DNA from: SYFY01 sp031385325
GTDB taxonomy: Bacteria > Pseudomonadota > Gammaproteobacteria > Pseudomonadales > Azotimanducaceae
Direction: 5' to 3'
DNA length: 11,327 bases
NCBI GenBank assembly: GCA_031385325.1
Contig: JANNBJ010000173.1
Span: 1-11,327, forward strand
Shown: piece by piece, positions 5,524 through 11,327 of the stretch
Layout of the letters: every line of letters starts with the position of its first letter
Position numbering within the stretch: the stretch's first letter is position 1
Made by a program: the position numbers and the translations under genes
Notes under the pieces: generated by a model
Seen by the model: the letters and a program-made list of their open reading frames with translations, nothing else
Told to the model about the DNA's origin: nothing
Databases searched by the model: none

Positions 5524-6426
5524 ATGTTCGACGGTTTCACAGAACACCACATCGCCACACCAACCGGCACCATCTTCGCGAGAATCCGCGGCGAAGGTCC
5601 ACCGCTACTCCTGCTGCATGGTTATCCACAGACCCATGCCATCTGGCATCGCGTCGCCCCTGCCCTGGCGCAGCAAGGTTTTTGTGTCATCGCCGCCGAC
5701 CTGCCAGGTTACGGACGCTCTTCGATTCCACAACTCGACAGCGTGGCTGCATTCACCAAACGGGCGATGGCGCAGACACTGGTGGAGGCCATGGCAGCAC
5801 TGGGACACTCGACCTTCACGGTGATCTGCCACGATCGAGGCGCGCGTGTGACCTACCGCATGGCGCTGGATCACCCCGAACGTGTTGATCGCCTTGTCAC
5901 GCTGGACGTTCAACCTACCCTTGATACCTTTGAGGGGCTTGGACGCATCGGCGGAATTGCCGCCTATCACTGGAGCTTTCTGGCTCAACCCCACCCACTG
6001 CCAGAACGACTGATTCAGCCCAATGCGGAATGGTTTTTGCGCTGGTCGATAAACTCATGGGCCGGTTTGAAGGACGCCTTCAGCGACGACGCGATGGCAG
6101 ACTACATCGCAAGCTTCACCCAGCCTGATCGCCTGCACGCCAGTTGCAATGACTATCGCGCCGGCGCGACCCTCGATTGCGATATCGACGCGGCCGACCG
6201 AAACACAGGCAAGAAGATCACGCAGCCCATGCTGGCACTGTGGGGCGCCGGGGTTGGCAAACACGCAACCGAAGGCCGAATCTTCGATACCTGGAACCGC
6301 TGGGCTACCAACGTCCAGGGTGAGGGGCTGCCGTGCGGACACTTCATTCCGGAAGAAGCGCCCGATGAATTGCTCCTACGCCTCCTGCGGTTTCTGGACA
6401 CCACCCAACAAACAGCGACAAACTAG
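5524..6426 (+). CDS. Alpha/beta hydrolase, fluoroacetate (haloacetate) dehalogenase-like
   Basis: A 300-residue alpha/beta hydrolase that carries the complete residue set of the Rhodopseudomonas palustris fluoroacetate dehalogenase. HGYP (32-35) contributes to the oxyanion hole. The nucleophile is Asp104, with carboxylate-binding Arg105 and Arg108 in CHDRGARVTYR. The acid is Asp128 in TLDVQPT, the halide pocket is His149/Trp150 in YHWSFLAQP with Tyr211 in NDYRAG, and the base is His273 in CGHFIPEEAPDE. Family enzymes displace fluoride or chloride from haloacetates by an ester intermediate and hydrolysis. Activity on fluoroacetate itself needs these residues, but many homologues prefer other substrates. 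The protein looks cytosolic, with no signal peptide. It is preceded by the RmlC-like gene (5-base gap) and followed by an overlapping GTG start (TAGTG). Confidence 0.88.
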   Translation: MFDGFTEHHIATPTGTIFARIRGEGPPLLLLHGYPQTHAIWHRVAPALAQQGFCVIAADLPGYGRSSIPQLDSVAAFTKRAMAQTLVEAMAALGHSTFTVICHDRGARVTYRMALDHPERVDRLVTLDVQPTLDTFEGLGRIGGIAAYHWSFLAQPHPLPERLIQPNAEWFLRWSINSWAGLKDAFSDDAMADYIASFTQPDRLHASCNDYRAGATLDCDIDAADRNTGKKITQPMLALWGAGVGKHATEGRIFDTWNRWATNVQGEGLPCGHFIPEEAPDELLLRLLRFLDTTQQTATN

Positions 6427-7307
6427 TGCGGCCACAGTCCGCACACTCGGCAAGCACAGTTCGTCTGCCACCCGGCCCATGGTCAACCGTGCTGGATTGC
6501 CTGTGCAGTCATTTTGCTGCGATCCCACGCGCGACGTGGCTGGACCGCATGGCGCGCGAACGTGTTCTGGATGAAACCTGGCAACCCATCGGCCCAGAGC
6601 AGCCCTATCAGACAGGACTGACCGTCCACTACTTTCGCGAAATCGAAAACGAACCAGCCATCCCGGTCGAAGCCACCGTGGTCTACGTCGATGAGCACCT
6701 GCTGGTCGCCGACAAACCTCACTTTCTGCCGGTGGTGCCGTCCGGACGATTTGTCCGCGAAACCCTGTTGTGGCGACTGATCGAGCAGTTCAACAACCCC
6801 GACCTCTCGCCACTGCATCGCATCGACCGCGACACGGCAGGACTGGTGATGTTTTCCACCACTCAGTCCGGACGCGACCGATACCACGCGTTGTTCCGAG
6901 AGCGACGCATCGACAAACACTACGAAGCACTGGCGCGCGCAGCTCCCGATGTGTCATTTCCTTGCATCCGCGAATCACGCATCACTCGCGGCGAGCCTTT
7001 TTTTCGCTCACAGGAAGTTTCCGGACCCATCAATGCACACACACGCATCGAGGTCATCAGTCGACACAGCGCCATCGAAAATCACTGGCACTATCGGTTG
7101 TTGCCCAGTACCGGCCGAACCCATTAACTACGCATTCACATGGCGGCGCTCGGCGCACCAATTGCCAACGATCGCCTCTATCCCACGTTGCTGAATGACA
7201 TCAGCGATGATTACGCCGCCCCGCTGAAGCTGTTGGCCAAGGGACTCGCGTTCACGGATCCGCACACGGGGATCAAACACGCGTTTGTCAGCGGGCTGAC
7301 GTTGTAG
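6426..7307 (+). pseudogene. RluA-family pseudouridine synthase interrupted by one in-frame TAA
   Basis: The frame starts at GTG 6426, overlapping the dehalogenase stop, and would make 293 residues if codon 234 were sense. The catalytic motif HRIDRDTAG is at 131-139 (Asp134), preceded by VDEHLLVADKPHFLPVVPSG. The C-terminal motif reads LLPSTGRTH-stop-LRIHMAALG, whereas the family has RTHQLRxHM. The TAA at 7125-7127 therefore replaces the Gln codon, one C-to-T change from CAA. The same frame continues for 59 more residues of normal family sequence (GLAFTDPHTGIKHAF) to TAG at 7305-7307. An intact enzyme would isomerise uridine to pseudouridine in rRNA or tRNA. As read, the protein ends at residue 233, without the last strands of the catalytic domain, and is probably inactive. 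A recent nonsense mutation, a sequencing error or readthrough are the options. Confidence 0.85.
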
Positions 7308-7436
7308 AGCGGTTGTCGTCCAAAGAAAGTCTGACCAGTCGGTGGATGCACTACTCCAACCCCGGAAACAGCGCCACTCAGCACCCTCGCAGTTCATCAG
7401 GCAAGCACCAGCGCCTACAACCGAGCGATCACGCCC

Positions 7437-8030
7437 TCACCGCTTGCGCTTCCACGGCGGAATTTCATTCCACGCAAACGGCTCAATGCCGGCCTCGGTG
7501 AGCTGCCACACACTGGCATCGGCCTTGCCGTTGTCCAGTTCAAGGAAACCGATGGTGCCAAACTGGGTATCGTAGTTGTGCGGGTAGGTGGGTGAACCTG
7601 GATTCACACACAACGTGCCACCAATCGTCGCGATGCGTTCGACATGCGTGTCGCCGGACACGATCACATCCGGCCGTCGTTCGGGGAAGAACCGTTCGAT
7701 CCACTTTTCCAGCGTGAAGTTGGGCGGACGTTCCGGTACCGGCACGTAGTGTGTGAGCCCGACCCACAGCCCTTCGATCTCCATCAGCCACGCATATTTC
7801 ACGCGCGGATCCTGCGGTTGCACAGGGCGCCCGCCGCTGCCGTCTTCACCGTTGCCGCGCGCGGCGTACACCGGCGCGACGGTTTCGAGTTCATCGAGCA
7901 CCCACAGTTCATGGATGTCACCACCATGAAAGATCATGTCGACACCCTTGAATGCGTCGAAGATCTGGGGCCACAGCGATTTGCGAGCTTCTGGCAGATG
8001 CGTATCGGAAATCAGACCAATGCGTTTCAT
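7437..8030 (-). CDS. Calcineurin-like metallophosphoesterase, YfcE/MJ0936 type
   Basis: A 197-residue phosphodiesterase-fold protein. The metal motifs are in order: Asp9/His11 (SDTH), Asp38 (HGGD), Asn60 (ARGNGE), His94 (LTHY), and His129 (VSGDTHVERI), followed by NPGS at 143-146. This is the pattern of the small YfcE/MJ0936 family, which hydrolyses model phosphodiesters with Mn2+; natural substrates are mostly unknown. The start at 8030 places MKRIGLISDTH at the family's normal N-terminus; AGGGAG on the minus strand (8043-8048) lies about 12 bases upstream. The ATG overlaps the stop of the amidohydrolase by four bases (ATGA), so the two are co-translated. It converges on the interrupted pseudouridine synthase; the 129 bases between them show no clear terminator hairpin. 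Confidence 0.88.
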   Translation of the reverse strand: MKRIGLISDTHLPEARKSLWPQIFDAFKGVDMIFHGGDIHELWVLDELETVAPVYAARGNGEDGSGGRPVQPQDPRVKYAWLMEIEGLWVGLTHYVPVPERPPNFTLEKWIERFFPERRPDVIVSGDTHVERIATIGGTLCVNPGSPTYPHNYDTQFGTIGFLELDNGKADASVWQLTEAGIEPFAWNEIPPWKRKR

Positions 8031-9904
8031 GAAATGTGTGCACTCCCTGCGCGTAATGCAGTTCCCAACTTTCTGGTTCCGTGGGCTGGTGTGAACGCCG
8101 TGCCGTCCCACACCCGCTCGCCGCGTACATAGACCCCGGCAACCACACCGTCCGAGCGATTCACCAGCTGCCGACAACCAAAGATGTCGCGATGCAGGAA
8201 CTGAACGCCAGCCTCACCGTCGTAGCGTTTGAGCGCGTCCGGATTGAGCAGCGTGATGTCGGCGCGGCTGCCGATATCGATGCGTCCTGCGTCCAGACCA
8301 AAAAATTCGGCAGGCTCACGCGTGAGGCGCTTCACCATGTGAGCGACCAGCGCTTCCGAATCGTTGGCGGCAATGGTCAGTGCGCGCAGGTTGCAGTCGA
8401 AATACGCCATGTTCACCACGTGTGCACCACTGTCATTGAAGCCGGGCAGCAGTTTGGGATGCAGCAGCAGTCGTTTGATGGTGTCAGGATTCGTGTTCGC
8501 GGTAACGTAGTACCAGTGCAGATCACGGTCGAAGTGACGCAGCAATGCAAGAAAAAACGCGGCTTCGTGAGTGGCCGCTTGGCCAATGGCCTCAAAGGTA
8601 CGCACCTCGTCCTGATCGTTGGTGGCTCCGAGGTCGCCATTCAGCCACAACAGGTAGCGGTTTCGAATCTGCGCCATGCTCTGCCCGGGCCATGACAGTA
8701 CCGGGGCGCGGTAGATCATCATGTCGTTGAGATCACGTGTCAGGAACTGGCGTTCGAGTTTCAGGTGACGACGCAGTGCAGCGGCGTTGAAGCCGCTCTT
8801 GCCCACATCCCACATGGCGCAGAACTCGTCCACAAACGCAGTGTCATCGAGAATGCGGCGGCGTGCTTCCACATCTTCGAGTTCGGTTTCAATCAGCCGC
8901 CGCATCTGCGGGTTTGCTTCTGCCAGCGGGCTCACCACGCCTTCGGAATAGATGCGGAAGGGCGCGGCCAGCGACTGCATGCGCAGGTGGCCATCGAAAA
9001 TCGCCGAGTTGAGCACGTTGGTCAGCGTCATGGCCTGCCACAACTGCATGCGGTTGTTGACCGACTCCAGTGCGGCCAGCGCAGTAACCTTCAGCGGTTT
9101 GCCATACAACCGCCCGCTGGTGAGGGCCATGAGCTTGAGCGTGAGCTGGCCTTTGTCCGGCGCCGGGGTCATCTGCCAGACACGGTCATATCGGCGAACC
9201 ACGTCGGTAAGCCTGCGGTATTCGTCGAATGGCGCGTACTGGGTGGGGATACGCTTGTGTATGTTGGGTTGATTCGCAAGGAAGTGGAGCGGGAGTCCGT
9301 CGGTGGAAAAGCCGAGGTAACCTGCGTCCATCGCCTTGTCGAGAATGACGACCATCTGGTCGAGTTCAGCCGGGGTGGGATCACGGCTGATGCTGGCTTC
9401 CAGCCCCATCACTTCGATGCGCAGCATCGAGTGCGGCAGGAACGGCGCGAGGTTCACGGACAGTGGCAGTGTATCGAGGTGATCGAGGTATTCCTGGGGC
9501 GTGCGCCAGACGGCCTTGTCCGCGACCCTGGCCAGCACACTCTTCGGGATGTTCTCCACACGGGCAAAACAATCGATGAGCGGGTCTTGCCCGTCTTTTC
9601 GCTGTGAACCAAAGGCAAGACCGAGTGAGCAATTGCCGATGATCGCAGTAGTTGTGCCGTGGCGGACCATTTCTGGCAGACCAGGGTCGAGCTCCGCTTC
9701 CAGATCTTCGTGGGTGTGGATGTCGAGCAGACCAGGGAGGAGCCACTGACCGGTGACGTCATGCACAACGCTCGCAGACTCTGCCGGCAGGTTCATGCCC
9801 TTGGCCGCGATTCGCCCGTCGCGCAGGGCAACATCGATCATCTCGCCGGGACTGCCCGTCCCATCGAAAACCTTCGCGCCTCTGAGGATCACATCCCATT
9901 GCAT
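8027..9904 (-). CDS. D-aminoacylase/N-acyl-D-amino-acid deacylase family amidohydrolase
   Basis: A 625-residue amidohydrolase-superfamily enzyme (COG3653-like) starting MQWDVILRGAKVFDGTG, the typical N-terminal beta-sandwich strand. Metal-site motifs are DIHTHED (His63, His65), GNCS (Cys92) and FNDSGAH (Asp491), and the C-terminal part has GSRADITLLNPDAL, the closing beta-sandwich segment. D-aminoacylases release D-amino acids from N-acyl forms. The segments where the two other zinc histidines of Alcaligenes D-aminoacylase (H220, H250) should lie read VWQMTPAP and VTALAALE, without His, so this belongs to a divergent subgroup whose substrate is unclear. The ATG at 9904 is chosen by family fit; ATG at 9922 and the longer form from 9970 are alternatives. 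It is 102 bases downstream of the MFS gene and overlaps the phosphoesterase. Confidence 0.85.
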   Translation of the reverse strand: MQWDVILRGAKVFDGTGSPGEMIDVALRDGRIAAKGMNLPAESASVVHDVTGQWLLPGLLDIHTHEDLEAELDPGLPEMVRHGTTTAIIGNCSLGLAFGSQRKDGQDPLIDCFARVENIPKSVLARVADKAVWRTPQEYLDHLDTLPLSVNLAPFLPHSMLRIEVMGLEASISRDPTPAELDQMVVILDKAMDAGYLGFSTDGLPLHFLANQPNIHKRIPTQYAPFDEYRRLTDVVRRYDRVWQMTPAPDKGQLTLKLMALTSGRLYGKPLKVTALAALESVNNRMQLWQAMTLTNVLNSAIFDGHLRMQSLAAPFRIYSEGVVSPLAEANPQMRRLIETELEDVEARRRILDDTAFVDEFCAMWDVGKSGFNAAALRRHLKLERQFLTRDLNDMMIYRAPVLSWPGQSMAQIRNRYLLWLNGDLGATNDQDEVRTFEAIGQAATHEAAFFLALLRHFDRDLHWYYVTANTNPDTIKRLLLHPKLLPGFNDSGAHVVNMAYFDCNLRALTIAANDSEALVAHMVKRLTREPAEFFGLDAGRIDIGSRADITLLNPDALKRYDGEAGVQFLHRDIFGCRQLVNRSDGVVAGVYVRGERVWDGTAFTPAHGTRKLGTALRAGSAHIS

Positions 9905-10006
9905 GTTCGTGCGCCTGTTCATCACCAGCGGGCAAGCATGCGGAGTCTGCATTCCGGACACAAGCCACACCCAGGATATGGCTACACAACTCCGTCGATT
10001 CCTCGA

Positions 10007-11251
10007 TCAGAGTGTCCGCTGCACCACACGAACCGCTGGCACAAAGGTGAGACAGGCGAGGATCAGTCCGAGGAAAAGACCGCCACTGACAGTGAGCGCG
10101 ACGGCCACGCTGGTCTGTTCCGCCACAAAGGAGATCGGCAGCAGACCGATCGGCATCAGCCCTTGCGACATCATGTCGATGGACAGAACCTTGCCACGCA
10201 TGTGCCGGTCCACCTGCATCTGCAGCAGGCTGCGGTTGAGCGAAGTCGTGGTGCTGCTCAGGAAGCCGATCAGGAGAATGGCGATGAATGCGGCGCCAAG
10301 CGATGGGGAAAGACCAAACGCGATGGTCATCGCGCCCCAGCCGAGCCCGGTGCACACCAGCCAGAACCCCTTGCGTTCGAGATTGCCCAGGCTGCCTGTC
10401 ACCAGAGAGCCGACGATGGCGCCCGCTCCCATTGCGGAGATGAGGTAACCGAGGTCATCTGGACCACCCCCGATCACGTCATGGCTGAAGGCTGGCATCA
10501 ACGTGTTGATGGGCATGCCGAACATGAAGGGAATGATCCCCAGCACGATGAGGCCGAGTATGGGTGGACGCGCGCGGATGTAGGCAAACGCATCGCGCAT
10601 CTCGCGCAGCGCGTGGCCGTTCGCTGGATGGGTTTCACCGCTTTTTGACAATCGGCCAACGGTGAGCGCCGAGGTCGCGTACAGCGCACTGATGATGAGA
10701 TAGACGATGCCGACGCCAAAGTGGGACTGTTTGTCACCGTGTGCAATCCAGGCGATCAACAAGCCGGCAAACGAAGGACCGACGATGCGCGCGAAGTTCC
10801 AGCCAGTTGAATTGAGCGATGTTGCGGACAGGATCAGCCGATCCGGGACCAGCTCCGGCACAAACGCTTGGCGGGCTGGCATCGACAGCGCGAGTACGGT
10901 GCCGTTGAAAAAACCGAAACCCATGAAGTGCCAGAACGTCACGTTCTCTGACAGGACGATGAACGCCATGACGAAAGTCGCCACAGTGTTCATGCCTTGT
11001 CCGATCACAATCAGCCGACGCTTCGAGTAACGATCGGCGAGTAGCCCGCCCCACAGGGAAAACAGCACGGTCGGCAGAAGAAAGGCGAGGGAGACCAGTG
11101 CCAGATCCAGCTCGGACTGCGTCAGCTCATAAATCAGCCAGCCGCGCGCGACGATCTGCATGTTCATTGCAAACGAAGCAGCCATACCGCCAAAGAAGAG
11201 CAGGCGAAAATCGGGAATCGCGATCGCGCGATAAAGGTCGGAGGAAGCCAA
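10007..11251 (-). CDS. MFS transporter, EntS-like (MFS_3) exporter
   Basis: A 414-residue integral membrane protein with the length of a 12-helix major facilitator. The loop 2-3 signature GGLLADRYSKRR (68-79) is clear, and the N-terminus (PDFRLLFFGGMAASFAMNMQ) and the SMPARQAFVPELVP segment resemble EntS-like exporters of siderophores and small molecules. The start is a TTG at 11251: an in-frame TGA lies 9 bases upstream (stop of the preceding gene), and the first ATG (Met23) would cut into helix 1. No strong Shine-Dalgarno is visible, so translation probably depends on coupling to the upstream gene. The substrate is unknown. Proximity to the amidohydrolase suggests it may move that enzyme's substrate or product. 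Confidence 0.88.
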   Translation of the reverse strand: MASSDLYRAIAIPDFRLLFFGGMAASFAMNMQIVARGWLIYELTQSELDLALVSLAFLLPTVLFSLWGGLLADRYSKRRLIVIGQGMNTVATFVMAFIVLSENVTFWHFMGFGFFNGTVLALSMPARQAFVPELVPDRLILSATSLNSTGWNFARIVGPSFAGLLIAWIAHGDKQSHFGVGIVYLIISALYATSALTVGRLSKSGETHPANGHALREMRDAFAYIRARPPILGLIVLGIIPFMFGMPINTLMPAFSHDVIGGGPDDLGYLISAMGAGAIVGSLVTGSLGNLERKGFWLVCTGLGWGAMTIAFGLSPSLGAAFIAILLIGFLSSTTTSLNRSLLQMQVDRHMRGKVLSIDMMSQGLMPIGLLPISFVAEQTSVAVALTVSGGLFLGLILACLTFVPAVRVVQRTL

Positions 11252-11260
11252 GCAGTTGTC

Positions 11261-11327
11261 TCAGTAGTGCAGGCGCCAGGCATCACCGTCAGACACGATG
11301 TGGCCTGCAGTCGGTGTGGCAAAATGC
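11261..11327 (-). CDS. C-terminal end of an unrecognised minus-strand gene, cut by the window edge
   Basis: On the minus strand an open frame enters from the window edge and runs 21 codons to TGA at 11263-11261, ending ...GDAWRLHY. The stop falls 9 bases before the TTG start of the MFS gene, the spacing expected inside an operon. The piece is too short to assign to a family, and I rely on its position more than its sequence. Confidence 0.45.
   Translation of the reverse strand, partial: HFATPTAGHIVSDGDAWRLHY

Noticed and set aside
7125..7127. Genome-wide reassignment of TAA to glutamine
   Set aside because: The single TAA is the only one in a sense frame among many CAA/CAG glutamine codons here; a point mutation or read error is far simpler.
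7308..7436. Terminator or small RNA between the convergent pseudouridine synthase and phosphoesterase genes
   Set aside because: The only complementary arms I see (GGTTGT near 7311 and ACAACC near 7419) are over 100 bases apart, with no compact stem or T tract.
8031..8177. 49-residue N-terminal extension of the phosphoesterase
   Set aside because: The extension is Cys/Arg-rich shadow of the amidohydrolase end; the family begins at MKRIGLISDTH and the ATGA overlap fits a start at 8030.
8765..9607. Plus-strand open frame of 280 codons
   Set aside because: It lies wholly antisense to the well-supported amidohydrolase gene and has no recognisable motif.
9659..10648. Long plus-strand open frame of 329 codons
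   Set aside because: It spans the amidohydrolase/MFS junction antisense to both, is rich in His, Gln and Arg as GC-rich shadow frames are, and shows no domain.

Overview
The window reads as a gene-dense chromosomal segment of a fairly GC-rich bacterium (about 60% by eye). The gene families and short overlapping gene junctions fit Pseudomonadota, probably a gammaproteobacterium, but no rRNA or other phylogenetic marker settles this. I see no tRNA, rRNA, CRISPR array, insertion sequence, integrase or phage gene. No stretch over 300 bases lacks a gene.

Layout. (1) Bases 1-912 (+) hold the 3' part of an FAD/NAD-dependent ferredoxin-reductase-type oxidoreductase. It converges on a type I methionine aminopeptidase (949-1689, -), with a hairpin between the two stops. 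(2) A 145-bp divergent intergenic region carries four tandem 13-bp repeats. (3) A plus-strand run (1835-7307) follows with very tight spacing: a cereblon-type CULT-domain protein, a PTPS/QueD-family pterin enzyme with an EXXHGH active-site motif, a short-chain dehydrogenase, a five-Asp-box beta-propeller, a MoaD/ThiS-like small protein ending in GG, an RmlC-type sugar epimerase, a fluoroacetate-dehalogenase-like hydrolase, and an RluA-family pseudouridine synthase interrupted by one in-frame TAA. (4) A minus-strand cluster converges on it: the last 21 codons of an unknown gene, an EntS-like MFS transporter with a TTG start, a D-aminoacylase-family amidohydrolase, and a YfcE/MJ0936-type metallophosphoesterase.

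The most notable gene is the stand-alone CULT protein. With the downstream ATG start it keeps the human cereblon zinc cysteines, the tri-tryptophan cage with the same spacing, and the Asn-Pro-His-Gly segment. It is therefore predicted to bind cyclic imide or uracil-like ligands, in a bacterium and with no Lon-like partner domain. It stands at the head of a likely operon with two pterin-type enzymes. Also worth attention are the PTPS-III-like motif, the beta-propeller/MoaD-like pair joined by a TGATG junction, the complete fluoroacetate dehalogenase residue set, and the TAA that replaces the conserved Gln of the RTHQLR motif in the pseudouridine synthase.

How the genes work together is mostly inference. 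The PTPS and SDR genes overlap by four bases and would suit a pterin or folate branch. The propeller and MoaD-like genes overlap by one base and probably act together. The MFS transporter, amidohydrolase and phosphoesterase could form an uptake/export and hydrolysis unit. I see no single pathway that unites the whole plus-strand run.
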